64,000 nucleotides of DNA from Sphingopyxis sp. H053 (GTDB taxonomy: Bacteria; Pseudomonadota; Alphaproteobacteria; Sphingomonadales; Sphingomonadaceae). The notes beneath the pieces were generated by a model. It ran no database searches. It was not told the origin of the DNA and saw nothing but the letters and a program-made list of their open reading frames with translations. Of the stretch, positions 1 to 8,685 are shown in pieces. Numbering within the stretch: position 1 is the stretch's first letter; every line of letters starts with the position of its first letter. The stretch is from positions 1 to 64,000 of the forward strand of contig NZ_LNRU01000006.1 in the NCBI RefSeq assembly GCF_001468225.1, written 5' to 3'. Position numbers and translations under genes: made by a program.

Positions 1-20
1 GTGGCCACCAGCGACGCCGC

Positions 21-52
21 ATTCCGGGGTGGGGCATGCCCCACCCCGGAAT
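21..52. repeat. Perfect 32-bp palindrome
   Basis: Each 16-base half is the exact reverse complement of the other, with no spacer; the half begins ATTCCGGGGTGGGG. It has no T-tract on either side, so it is not a plain intrinsic terminator. It lies 50 bp upstream of an excisionase-like gene remnant and may belong to a mobile element that continues beyond the left edge. The function is unknown. Confidence 0.85.
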
Positions 53-101
53 ACACCATCGCCTACACCGGAAATTACACCACGAGCGCGGACGCTAACA
101 G

Positions 102-206
102 ATGATTGCCGCTGGTGAGATTGAAACGATCAAGATCGGCAGATCTACTCTTGTTCCAACGGATAGTCTTCGCGCGTTCCTTGCTAGGCGCCGTAATCCG
201 ATCTGA
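102..206 (+). pseudogene. 3' remnant of an excisionase-type HTH (HTH_17) gene
   Basis: An ATG opens a 34-residue frame (MIAAGEIETIKIGRSTLVPT..., ending FLARRRNPI). This matches the second half of HTH_17/MerR-like excisionase proteins: recognition helix, then the beta-hairpin K-I-G-R-S and the V-P-x-x-x-L-x-x-F segment. The usual N-terminal half (xxxEAAxxLGxSRxxLY) is absent. A TAA stop lies two codons before the ATG, so this is a truncated tail and not a whole protein. Such proteins normally sit in integrative elements or plasmids, which suggests that mobile DNA once abutted the nitrate cluster. The family assignment comes from motif recognition only. Confidence 0.6.
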
Positions 207-344
207 ACCAGCATTTCCAGAGCCCGTCCTTGGCCGTCTCACTCCGCTGATCGGTGCCGTCGCTTGGCGGACCGCTGTCGTCGTAAAAACGAAACTGCGG
301 CTTTGATGGCTGCCGTCGATGATCACTTCACCGAGGAGAAATGC

Positions 345-485
345 TCAAACTGACAAAACTAGCCAGCTAAGTAGCATCGGATACTTCGTGAGCGTAACGC
401 TTACCAACGCCGCTCCTGTTGCGAAGAGTAGCAAGCCCAGAATCAGGCCAAAGCTCCAACCATCACGAACGATTGCCGCCGCATT
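345..485 (-). pseudogene. Possible remnant of a small membrane-protein gene
   Basis: The minus-strand frame between stops reads AAAIVRDGWSFGLILGLLLF followed by a second hydrophobic run ending LLSWLVLSV. That looks like one or two membrane segments. No ATG or GTG sits at a sensible place, and an in-frame TGA separates it from upstream codons that also look protein-like (near VKRPEFIHRWVW, about 488-555). It could be a decayed gene or chance. The rest of 207-805 contains nothing else I can assign apart from the terminator at 750. Confidence 0.25.
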
Positions 486-749
486 TCAGCGGATAAAAGC
501 CTTGAATCCGAAGGCTTGGCGCCAAACCCAACGATGAATGAACTCTGGGCGCTTCACGGCCGCTGACCGCTCATCATTCCTGGCAGCTGCCGGTCCGCAA
601 TCGAGCACTCGTCGCTTGCTGCAGCGCAATGCTACGAGACTAGCGAACGTTTTTGGCGCTTTCATACAATCAAGAATCGGCGTGTCGCGCTATTTGCGCC
701 ACGCGACCCAGAAGAGCTCTTCCTCGAAGGGGGACAGAAATCTTCATCT

Positions 750-786
750 TGCGCCCGTCGATTTCATGCGGCGGGCGCATTTTTTT
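750..786 (+). terminator. Orphan Rho-independent terminator
   Basis: TGCGCCCG (750-757) pairs with CGGGCGCA (772-779), followed directly by seven T residues (780-786) on the plus strand. No plus-strand gene precedes it, so it would end an unrecognised plus-strand transcript or serve a lost gene. It also sits 20 bp past the last gene of the convergent nitrate operon. In that direction the stem has no T-tract, so it would act at best weakly. Confidence 0.6.
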
Positions 787-805
787 GTCAGCCGAAAGCG
801 CGAAG

Positions 806-1279
806 CTATCGAGCGGTTCGCTCGATCATTCTTCGTAGCAATTCCCAGAGGTCATGTTGCTCCTCGATGGCTGAAAACTGCTGTTTCAACTTGGCAAGCC
901 GGACGAGGGAATCTGTCTCGCCCCGACGGTTGCGAGGGTCCATTTCGGTCCGAAAGGCGAGCTCGGCAACCAGGGACGTCACGAATGTCGCTGCGGCTGG
1001 CAGGCCCATGTCTTCGAAGCCGGCGCGGGCGGCCGCCCAGCTGAGAACCTTGGCATTCGCAGGAATATGATCGCTCGCGCTGGAGGACATATAAGAGATC
1101 ACGACCGCTGTGTTCCAGATCTTGATTTCTGCCGCAGACAGTGTCTCTCCGCCGCCGCATTCGATCACTTGCCAAATTGCGGCGAGCGTCGCTTCTAGGC
1201 TCACCGAGTTCGTCTGACTCACCCGGCGATCCGGCGGTGCATGGACGCGAAGCCGGTCGAGCAAGAGGCCCTTCAGCAC
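806..1279 (-). CDS. Hypothetical protein, last gene of nitrate cluster 1
   Basis: 157 residues, starting at a GTG that overlaps the moeA stop (GTGCTGA), so translation is probably coupled to moeA. The sequence is soluble and mostly helical-looking, with an acidic and basic C-terminal half (around LVRLAKLKQQFSAIEEQHDLWELLRRMIERTAR). I see no signal peptide, membrane segment or recognised domain. It contains one Cys, at about position 41 in an ECGGGE stretch. There is no counterpart in cluster 2. Position suggests a role near Mo-cofactor supply or nitrate reductase maturation, but nothing in the sequence proves it. GC content appears lower than in the nirB-nasA part of the operon. Confidence 0.6.
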   Translation of the reverse strand: MLKGLLLDRLRVHAPPDRRVSQTNSVSLEATLAAIWQVIECGGGETLSAAEIKIWNTAVVISYMSSSASDHIPANAKVLSWAAARAGFEDMGLPAAATFVTSLVAELAFRTEMDPRNRRGETDSLVRLAKLKQQFSAIEEQHDLWELLRRMIERTAR

Positions 1280-2502
1280 AGCGGGAGTACCAGTACGAGT
1301 TCGCCCTCATTGGTCGCAGGCGCGTCGGCGGAGCGGCGCACGAGGCAATCTGCCAAAGCAAGCGTGGCCTGCCCCGAAGCATCCTGGCGATCGCAAATCT
1401 CGGCACCCTCGCAGGACAGCGATGCGCACAAGAATGCCTCACGCGGTCCATTGGCCGGGATCGGCCTCGTCGCGTGTCTGAGCTGCCAAGGCAGCGCGTC
1501 CGATACCTTTCCTCCGGACAGGCCCGCGATCAGCGGCGCGAGGAACAGCGAGGCGATCGTAAAGGCAGCCGTGGGGTTTCCCGGTAGCCCAAGGACATGT
1601 GTTTGCCCCAACCGGCCATACCAGACCGGCTTGCCGGGTTTGATGGCGACGTCGGCAAAAGCGACTTCCAACCCGAGCGTTGCCAAGGCCGAGCGCCCGA
1701 AATCGCGGTCGCCGCGTGAGGCACCGCCAATTATAACCACCACGTCGGCGGCGGCTCTTTCCAGCGCGTCGGCAATCGCTCGCTCATTGTCGGGGAGCCT
1801 CAAGGCGGTGACGACGTCCGCGCCCGCGGACGCACACAAATGCTCGATTGCGAGGCTTAGACTGTCCGGGATCGCGTTCAGCATCCGCGATGCACATCCC
1901 GGCGCGAGGATTTCATCGCCGGTCGCGACCAGCAGGATATGTGGACGGCGCCATACTTCGACCTCGGAACGGTCGGCGGAAGCGGCCACGACCAACCTCG
2001 CCGCCGTCATCCTCGTGCCCGCAGCAAGAAGCGCGTCGCCCGCGAGGAAATCAGAACCGGCCTTCCGGACGTGCGGTTTGCCGAGCGGCGGAGCGTCGAG
2101 CACCACAACGTCGCCGCGATGCCGGCAATGTTCGATCATCACGACGCGGTCGCTACCATGAGGCAAGGGCGCGCCCGTCATTACGCGCCAGGTTTCTCCC
2201 GCCGAGATTGCACCCGGCTCGGCACCGCCCGCGTAGCTCGTGCCCTTCGATCGTAAAAGTGTGGTTCCGTTCTTCAGGTCGGCATTGCGGACCGCATAGC
2301 CGTCCATGGCCGCGCAGTCCCGCCGGGGTCCGTCGATCCGGGCGAAGACCGGTGCAGCGAGATATCGCCCGCCTGCATCGGCCAACGAAACGCTTTGCTT
2401 GCCGAGGGGACGGGCATGCGCCGCGACGATGCCCAAAGCACCGTCGAAATCGATCGACGCGGCGCAGGCGCCGGATGCCGGGATGGCTGCGTGCTTACCC
2501 AT
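1273..2502 (-). CDS. moeA: Molybdopterin molybdenumtransferase MoeA
   Basis: MoeA inserts molybdate into adenylylated molybdopterin, the last common step of Mo-cofactor synthesis in the cytoplasm. The 409-residue protein has the family landmarks in order: the D-x-x-x-MDGYAVR segment, MTGAPLP, the ATGDEI motif, GGASRGDRDF (MPT-binding GG-S-x-G-D), the PGKPVWYG loop, GLPGNPTAAF, and a short C-terminal beta domain. I chose the ATG at 2502 and not the ATG 30 bases upstream because it overlaps the cobA stop (ATGGGTAA) and gives a normal MoeA N-terminus. Its place in the nitrate operon fits supply of cofactor to NasA. Cluster 2 has no copy. Confidence 0.92.
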   Translation of the reverse strand: MGKHAAIPASGACAASIDFDGALGIVAAHARPLGKQSVSLADAGGRYLAAPVFARIDGPRRDCAAMDGYAVRNADLKNGTTLLRSKGTSYAGGAEPGAISAGETWRVMTGAPLPHGSDRVVMIEHCRHRGDVVVLDAPPLGKPHVRKAGSDFLAGDALLAAGTRMTAARLVVAASADRSEVEVWRRPHILLVATGDEILAPGCASRMLNAIPDSLSLAIEHLCASAGADVVTALRLPDNERAIADALERAAADVVVIIGGASRGDRDFGRSALATLGLEVAFADVAIKPGKPVWYGRLGQTHVLGLPGNPTAAFTIASLFLAPLIAGLSGGKVSDALPWQLRHATRPIPANGPREAFLCASLSCEGAEICDRQDASGQATLALADCLVRRSADAPATNEGELVLVLPLC

Positions 2503-3280
2503 GCATCTGTCTCGCGCAGTTCGCCGGAGCAATTTGTGCAGCGTCGACTTGTTCGATGGCCTCGCCGACGAGGATCAGCGTCGGAGCATCCGTGGCGAAG
2601 GATCCGGTCGCGAGTTCGAGAAGGTCGAGCCGCGTTGCCAGCCGTTGCTCATCGGGTCCGCTGACGTTGCAGCAGATCATCACGGGCATGCCGCCCGACA
2701 TTCCTGCCTGCATCAGACCACGCATGATCTCGCCGGCGGCGTCGCGACCCATGTAGAAGGCAAGGGTCGAACCGCCGTGAGCAAGCGAGGACCAGTCGAT
2801 GTCGAGCGCCGCCCCGCGCTTGCTGTGTGCGGTGACGAAACGAACGTCACGTGCCACCCCGCGCAGCGAGAGAGATATCCCCGCCGACGCGGCAGCCGCG
2901 CAGGCTGTGGTGATGCCAGGGCAGATGTCAACTGCGTATCCGGCCTTTTTTAGCGCGCTCAACTCCTCGGCCGAGCGACCGAAGATCGACGGGTCGCCGC
3001 CCTTCAAGCGAACAACACGTTTCCCGGAGGCTGCTGCTTCGACAAGCAGCGCGTCGATCGTCTTCTGGTCTTTCGAGTGGCGTCCGGATCGTTTGCCGAC
3101 GCTGACCCTCTCGCTCGCGCGCGGAATCAGTGCCAGCACGCCGTCTCCGACCAGTGCATCGTGGAAGACGATGTCGGCGCGCTCGATCAGGCGCACCGCC
3201 TTCATCGTCAGCAGGTCGGGATCGCCGGGGCCGGCGCCGACGAGCCAGACACTGCCGGGTGCGAAATCGTCAGGCTGCAT
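2495..3280 (-). CDS. cobA: Uroporphyrinogen-III C-methyltransferase (SUMT), copy 1
   Basis: SUMT uses two S-adenosylmethionines to make precorrin-2, the entry to siroheme, which NirB needs. The 261-residue protein has the SUMT motifs: VGAGPGDPDLLT near the N-terminus, HDALV, VGKRSGRHS, VRLKGGDPxxFGR, the PGIT loop, and FYMG. It is the methyltransferase only: the CysG-type NAD-dependent dehydrogenase/ferrochelatase domain is absent, so siroheme completion must come from elsewhere. The start overlaps the nasA stop by 11 nt. By my hand count, 51 of the first 240 residues differ from copy 2 (about 79% identical), much more divergence than NirB or NasT shows. Confidence 0.93.
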   Translation of the reverse strand: MQPDDFAPGSVWLVGAGPGDPDLLTMKAVRLIERADIVFHDALVGDGVLALIPRASERVSVGKRSGRHSKDQKTIDALLVEAAASGKRVVRLKGGDPSIFGRSAEELSALKKAGYAVDICPGITTACAAAASAGISLSLRGVARDVRFVTAHSKRGAALDIDWSSLAHGGSTLAFYMGRDAAGEIMRGLMQAGMSGGMPVMICCNVSGPDEQRLATRLDLLELATGSFATDAPTLILVGEAIEQVDAAQIAPANCARQMHG

Positions 3281-5867
3281 CGCTTTTCTCCTCGGTCAGG
3301 ATGCGCGCGAGCGCGGGGCGGCACGAGCCGCAATTGGTGCCGGCGCCGATCGCGGTGCCGATCGCGGCGGTATCGGTCAGGCGCTGGTCGCGGATCGCCG
3401 CGACGATGGTCTTGAGCCCGATGTCGAAGCAGACGCAGATGATCGGGCCGCGGTCGGCCTGCACCCCCGGCGCGCGGCCAGCGAGCAGGGTAGGGGCCAC
3501 CTCGGGCGCGGCGAGCTGCGCGATCAGCCAGTCGCGCGGGGGCAGCTCGCCGGTTTCGGTGACGAACAAAGCGCCGGCGAGGCGGCCGCCCGCAACGATG
3601 GCGATGCGCCGCGTGCCGCGCGCGGCGTCCTGTGCCTCGATGTGCTCGCCCTTGGGGAGCAGCGCCTCGATGGCTTTGAGGTCGCCGTTGCCCGCGACCT
3701 CCCACATCACGCCCGACGGCACCGCGACGCGCGTCGCCCACAGGCAGCGCGGGGCGGCAGCGAGTTCGCGCGATAGCAGCAGGAAACCGCGCCATTTGGG
3801 GGTGACGGTGGCGATCGACGCGGGGGTGCGCTTGAACCCCGGCTGGCCCGAAAACGGGTCGACGAGCGGGCGGGAAAGCAGCCCGGTGCGCCCGCCGCTC
3901 GACGTCCGATCGGTCCAGTGGATCGGCACGAACAGCTCGCCGGGCCGCTGGCCGGGGTGGAAGGCGACGCGGTAAAGACTGTCGCCCTGCGGGGTGTCCA
4001 CGCGCGCGAGGCCGCCGTCGATGAGGCCGAGCCGTGCGCCGTCGTCGGGGTGGACCTCGACGAGCGGCTCCTCGCGGTGACGCGCCAGTTTCGGGGCAAG
4101 GCCTGTACGCGTCATGCTGTGCCATTGGTCGCGGTAGCGCCCTGTGTTGAGGGTGAGCGGCCATTTGGCGAGCGGTTCGGGCAGCGGTTTTTGCGCGACG
4201 AGGACAAGCCGCGCGCGGCCGTCGTCGGTCGGGAAGCGGCCGCCGGCAAAGGGGTGGTCGCCGCCCCAGCGAAAGGGTGTCATCGCATCATAGGCGGAGT
4301 TGCCGCCCTGCGCCGCGTCGGGCAGAGCAAACAGGCGCGCGCCATCATTGTCGTAGGTCGACAGGCGGCAATGCTCGCGCCAGATATCGGCCGGGCGATC
4401 ATAGGCAAAGGCGGTCTTCCATCCCATCCGCCGCGCGACCTCCTTGACAATCCACCAGTCGGGCATCGCCTCGCCGGGGAGCGGGAACAGCGCGCGCTGG
4501 CGGCTGATCGTGCGGTCCGAATTGGTAACAGTCCCGTCCTTTTCGCCCCATGCTGCGGCGGGGAGGCGAACGTGGGCGAAGGCGCTGGTGTCGGTGTTTT
4601 CGACTACATCGCTGACGACGACGAAAGGGCAGGAGGCGAGCGCCTCGCGCACGGCATTGCCGTCGGGCATCGACACGGCGGGGTTGGTCGCCATCACCCA
4701 CAGCGCCTTGATCCGTCCCTCGCCGATGCTGCGGAACAGGTCGACCGCCTTCAGCCCCGGCTTTTCGGCCATCGCGGGCGCGGCCCAGAAGCGCTGGACG
4801 CGGTCGCGGTTTTCGGGGGCGAAATCCATATGCGCGGCGAGGGTGGAGGCGAGCCCGCCGACCTCGCGCCCGCCCATCGCATTGGGCTGACCGGTGATCG
4901 AGAAGGGCGCGGCGCCGGGCTTGCCGATGCGCCCCGTCGCGAGATGGAGGTTGGTGATCGCGTTGACCTGATCGGTGCCTGCGGTCGACTGGTTGATCCC
5001 CTGGCTGAACAAGGTCACGGTACGCGGGGTCGCTGCAAACAGATCATAGAAATGCCTGAGGTCGGCGACGGGGACATCGCAAATGCGCGCCACCGACCAC
5101 AGGTCATTCCCCTCTCCAAGCTGGTCCCAAAATCCTTCCGGCTCGGCGACATGCGCGGCGAGATAGGCCTCGTCGACGACCCCGACCTCGCGGCAGTGCT
5201 GCAGCAGGCCGGCCATCAGCGCGACGTCGCTGCCCGGGCGGATCGCCAGATGCAGATCGGCCTCTTCGGCGGTCTCGGTGCGGCGCGGGTCGATGACGAC
5301 GAGCTTTGCGCCCGCCTCGCAGCGCGCGCGGATGCGCTGATAGACGATCGGGTGGCACCAGGCGGCGTTCGACCCAATCAGAACGAACAGGTCGGCGGCG
5401 TCCAGATCGTCATAGGTCGCGGGCACGACATCCTCGCCAAATGCGCGGGTGTGCCCCGCGACCGCGCTCGACATGCAGAGGCGCGAATTGGTGTCGATGT
5501 TCGCGGTGCCGATGAAGCCCTTCATCAGCTTGTTCGCGACATAATAATCTTCGGTCAGGAGCTGGCCGGAGACATAGAAGGCGACGCTGCCGGGGCCGTG
5601 GCGGGCGATCGTTTCGCGAAACTTCTTCGCGACGAGGTCGAGCGACTTGTCCCAACTCGCGCGCTTGGCGCCGATCATGGGGTGGAGCAGGCGGCCCTCG
5701 AGCCCGACCGTTTCGCCGAGATGCGTCCCTTTCGAGCAGAGGCGCCCGCGATTGGCGGGGTGGTCGGGATCGCCCGCGATCTCGACACTGCGCTCGCCGG
5801 TCACCGTCGCGCGGATGCCGCAGCCGACGCCGCAATAGGCGCAGGTGGTGCGGACCGCGGCGGTCAT
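3270..5867 (-). CDS. nasA: Assimilatory nitrate reductase catalytic subunit, copy 1
   Basis: Cytoplasmic Mo-bis-MGD enzyme reducing nitrate to nitrite; 865 residues. The N-terminus carries the [4Fe-4S] ligands Cys9, Cys12, Cys16 and Cys44 (CAYCGVGC ... RLCSKG), then the MopB body and the molybdopterin-binding domain (LNTGRYRDQWHSMTRTG region). The last ~60 residues form a BFD-like [2Fe-2S] domain (CVCFD ... NCGSC), as in NasA/NarB-type assimilatory enzymes. There is no signal peptide, as expected for the assimilatory type. The ATG at 5867 overlaps the nirD stop (TGATG); the longer in-frame extension upstream is nirD read in another frame. No separate NasC or ferredoxin gene is nearby, so the electron donor is not evident. 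Confidence 0.95.
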   Translation of the reverse strand: MTAAVRTTCAYCGVGCGIRATVTGERSVEIAGDPDHPANRGRLCSKGTHLGETVGLEGRLLHPMIGAKRASWDKSLDLVAKKFRETIARHGPGSVAFYVSGQLLTEDYYVANKLMKGFIGTANIDTNSRLCMSSAVAGHTRAFGEDVVPATYDDLDAADLFVLIGSNAAWCHPIVYQRIRARCEAGAKLVVIDPRRTETAEEADLHLAIRPGSDVALMAGLLQHCREVGVVDEAYLAAHVAEPEGFWDQLGEGNDLWSVARICDVPVADLRHFYDLFAATPRTVTLFSQGINQSTAGTDQVNAITNLHLATGRIGKPGAAPFSITGQPNAMGGREVGGLASTLAAHMDFAPENRDRVQRFWAAPAMAEKPGLKAVDLFRSIGEGRIKALWVMATNPAVSMPDGNAVREALASCPFVVVSDVVENTDTSAFAHVRLPAAAWGEKDGTVTNSDRTISRQRALFPLPGEAMPDWWIVKEVARRMGWKTAFAYDRPADIWREHCRLSTYDNDGARLFALPDAAQGGNSAYDAMTPFRWGGDHPFAGGRFPTDDGRARLVLVAQKPLPEPLAKWPLTLNTGRYRDQWHSMTRTGLAPKLARHREEPLVEVHPDDGARLGLIDGGLARVDTPQGDSLYRVAFHPGQRPGELFVPIHWTDRTSSGGRTGLLSRPLVDPFSGQPGFKRTPASIATVTPKWRGFLLLSRELAAAPRCLWATRVAVPSGVMWEVAGNGDLKAIEALLPKGEHIEAQDAARGTRRIAIVAGGRLAGALFVTETGELPPRDWLIAQLAAPEVAPTLLAGRAPGVQADRGPIICVCFDIGLKTIVAAIRDQRLTDTAAIGTAIGAGTNCGSCRPALARILTEEKSDAA

Positions 5868-6211
5868 CAGGCGGCGGCCTTCAACGTGCTCGCGCGGCAG
5901 ATCAGGACGCGGCCGCCGTCGATCTTGACCGGCACCGTCGGGGTGCAGCCCTTGTCCTCGCCCAGCGCTTCGCCGGTCGACAGGCTTATCCGCCAATTGT
6001 GCAGCGGACAGGCGACCGCCCCGCCGTGGACGATGCCTTGTGAGAGGCGGCCATGCTTGTGCGGGCAGCGGTCGAGGAGGGCGAAGACCTTGCCCTCGGC
6101 GGTGCGGAAGAGGGCGATGTCGTCGCCGCCCTCGACCTGGATGGTGCGGCTGCCGCGCACGGGGATCTGATCGACCCAGCCGATGTCGAGCCAGTCTGCG
6201 GTGGTCGTCAT
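5867..6211 (-). CDS. nirD: Nitrite reductase small subunit NirD, Rieske type, copy 1
   Basis: 114-residue partner of NirB in NAD(P)H-dependent reduction of nitrite to ammonium. It is a Rieske-fold protein in which both metal-ligand pairs are kept: CPHKH in the first motif and CPLHNW in the second, so it should bind a [2Fe-2S] cluster. Many enterobacterial NirD proteins have lost these ligands. The ATG overlaps the nirB stop (ATGA), and its own stop overlaps the nasA start. Copy 2 is nearly identical. Confidence 0.93.
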   Translation of the reverse strand: MTTTADWLDIGWVDQIPVRGSRTIQVEGGDDIALFRTAEGKVFALLDRCPHKHGRLSQGIVHGGAVACPLHNWRISLSTGEALGEDKGCTPTVPVKIDGGRVLICRASTLKAAA

Positions 6212-8685
6212 GCAAAAGCCTCCTGCGGGGTGAAGCGCGCCATCGGCGCATGATGTTCGGCCTCGGCGCCCTCGGCGCGCTGGGCCCAGGGGTCGTCCTG
6301 GCTGAAGCTTTGCGAGTAGAGGAAGCGCGCGCGGAGTGCCTCGCGGCCCGCATCGTCATCGACGATATGCGCCTTTACATAGTCGAGCCCGACGCGCTCG
6401 ATCCACGGCGCGGTGCGTTCGAGATAGCGGGCCTCCTCGCGGTAGAGCTGGATGAAGGCGGCGCAATAATCCATCGCCTCCTGCTCGGTCGCAACCTTGC
6501 AGAGCAGGTCGGTGACGCGGACGTGGATCCCGCCATTGCCGCCGACATGAAGTTCATAGCCGCTGTCGACGCAGACGACGCCGAAGTCCTTGATCGTCGC
6601 CTCGGCGCAGTTGCGCGGGCAGCCCGATACCGCGATCTTGAACTTGTGCGGCATCCAGCTCCCCCAGCTCATCCGTTCGAGCTTGACGCCGAGGCCGGTC
6701 GAATCCTGCGTGCCGAAGCGGCACCATTCGGATCCGACGCAGGTCTTTACCGTGCGCAGCGCCTTGCCATAGGCGTGGCCCGAGACCATCCCGGCGGCAT
6801 TGAGATCGGCCCAGACCGCGGGCAGATCCTCCTTCTTGATCCCGAAGATGTCGAGCCGCTGGCCGCCGGTGACCTTGACCATCGGCGCGTTGAACCTTTC
6901 GACGACGTCGGCGATCGCGCGCAACTCGCGCGGATTGGTGAGCCCGCCCCACATGCGCGGCACGACCGAATAAGTGCCGTCCTTCTGAATATTGGCGTGC
7001 AGCCGCTCGTTGACGAAACGGCTCTGCTGATCGTCGACATAATCGCCGGGGAGCGCGCAGAGCAGATAGTAATTGAGCGCGGGGCGGCACGAGGAGCAGC
7101 CGTCGGGGGTCGTCCAGTGCAGCTTCTGCATCACCTCGGGGATCGAACGCATCGCCTGCGCAACGATTTCGCGGCGGACGTCGTCGTGGCCGAAGCTGGT
7201 GCATTTGCACATCGTCTTGGGGCCACTCTGAACACCGTCGCCGAGCGTCAGCGCGAGCAGATTCTCGACAAGCCCGGTGCAGCTGCCGCAGCTCGCCGAC
7301 GCCTTGCAGGTGCCGCGCACCGCGTCGAGGCTGTGCGCGCCCTTGGCGATGCACGAGACGACCTGGCCCTTGGTCACGCCGTTGCAGCCGCAGATCTCGG
7401 CATCGTCCGAGAGCGCCGCAACGGCCGCCTTAGGGTCCGCCGCGCCGCCTCCTGCGGCGAAGGCCTGGCCGAAGATCAAGAGGTCGCGGAGGTCGGAGAC
7501 ATCCTCCTGGCGTTTGAGCAGGTCGAAATACCAGTTGCCGTCGGCGGTATCGCCGTAGAGGACGGCGCCGACGATGCGGTCGTCCTTGACGATCACGCGT
7601 TTGTAGACGCCGCGGCTCGCGTCGCGCAGCACGATATCCTCGCACCCGTCGCCGCCCGAGAAATCGCCCGCCGAGAAGACGTCGATCCCCGACACCTTGA
7701 GCTTGGTCGAGGTCACCGAGCCGCGATAGCCGGTCGGCTTCTCGACCAGCCCGTCGGCAAGGCTGCGGCACATATCCCACAAAGGCGCGACGAGGCCGTA
7801 GACTTGACCGTCATGCTCGACGCATTCGCCGACCGCGAGCACGGCGGGGTCGCTGGTGACCATATGATCGTCGACCTGGATGCCGCGCCCGACCGCGAGC
7901 CCGGCGTCGCGGGCGAGGGCGGTCGAGGGGCGGATACCGACCGCCATGACGACGAGGCTGGCGGGGATAAGCGTCCCGTTCTTCAGCTTCACGCCCTCGA
8001 CCTTGCCGTCGCCGACGATCTCGGCGGTGTCGGCGCCGGTCAGGATCGTCTGGCCGCGCGCTTCGAGCGCGTTCTTGAGCAGCCAGCCCGCGGCCTCGTC
8101 GAGCTGGCGCTCCATCAGCGTCGGCATCAGATGGACGACCGTGACCTTCATGCCGCGCAGCGACAGGCCGTGTGCGGCTTCGAGGCCGAGCAGACCGCCG
8201 CCGATCACCACCGCGTCACCGCCTGCATCGGCGGCGGCGAGCATGGTGTCGACATCGTCCATGTCGCGGAACGCGATGACGCCGGGCAGATCCTTGCCGG
8301 GGACGGGGATGATGAAGGGATCGGAGCCGGTCGCGATCAGCAGCCGGTCATAGGTTTCGACGGTGCCGCCGCGCGTCGTCACCGTCTTGGCCGCCCGGTC
8401 GATATGGGCGACCGGGTCGCCCGCGATCAGTGCGATGCCGTTCGATGCATACCAGTCGGCATCGTTGATCACGATATCGTCGAAGCATTTCTCGCCCGCA
8501 AGCACGGGAGAGAGCATGATGCGGTTGTAATTGACGCGCGGTTCGGCGCCGAAGATCGTGACGCGGTAGCGGTCCGGATCGCGCGCAAGCAATTCCTCAA
8601 CCGCGCGGCAGCCGGCCATGCCGTTGCCGACGACGACCAGATGTTTGCGCGTATCGGCGTCGGGTTTGAGGGGGCGGTGTTCCAT
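6208..8685 (-). CDS. nirB: Nitrite reductase [NAD(P)H] large subunit, copy 1
   Basis: 825 residues, normal for NirB. Domains in order: FAD-binding (VVVGNGMAG near residue 18), NAD(P)-binding (VVIGGGLLGLEAA near 160), two BFD-like [2Fe-2S] modules (CGCN ... CGSC, then CKC ... CSSC), and the siroheme/[4Fe-4S] reductase domain with C-x5-C (CVGSEWC) and C-x3-C (CPRNC) ligands. It reduces nitrite to ammonium in the cytoplasm. The start shares one base with the porin stop (TGATG). It differs from copy 2 mainly in the first ~120 residues (13 of 120 by my count); the siroheme domain is almost identical. Confidence 0.96.
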   Translation of the reverse strand: MEHRPLKPDADTRKHLVVVGNGMAGCRAVEELLARDPDRYRVTIFGAEPRVNYNRIMLSPVLAGEKCFDDIVINDADWYASNGIALIAGDPVAHIDRAAKTVTTRGGTVETYDRLLIATGSDPFIIPVPGKDLPGVIAFRDMDDVDTMLAAADAGGDAVVIGGGLLGLEAAHGLSLRGMKVTVVHLMPTLMERQLDEAAGWLLKNALEARGQTILTGADTAEIVGDGKVEGVKLKNGTLIPASLVVMAVGIRPSTALARDAGLAVGRGIQVDDHMVTSDPAVLAVGECVEHDGQVYGLVAPLWDMCRSLADGLVEKPTGYRGSVTSTKLKVSGIDVFSAGDFSGGDGCEDIVLRDASRGVYKRVIVKDDRIVGAVLYGDTADGNWYFDLLKRQEDVSDLRDLLIFGQAFAAGGGAADPKAAVAALSDDAEICGCNGVTKGQVVSCIAKGAHSLDAVRGTCKASASCGSCTGLVENLLALTLGDGVQSGPKTMCKCTSFGHDDVRREIVAQAMRSIPEVMQKLHWTTPDGCSSCRPALNYYLLCALPGDYVDDQQSRFVNERLHANIQKDGTYSVVPRMWGGLTNPRELRAIADVVERFNAPMVKVTGGQRLDIFGIKKEDLPAVWADLNAAGMVSGHAYGKALRTVKTCVGSEWCRFGTQDSTGLGVKLERMSWGSWMPHKFKIAVSGCPRNCAEATIKDFGVVCVDSGYELHVGGNGGIHVRVTDLLCKVATEQEAMDYCAAFIQLYREEARYLERTAPWIERVGLDYVKAHIVDDDAGREALRARFLYSQSFSQDDPWAQRAEGAEAEHHAPMARFTPQEAFA

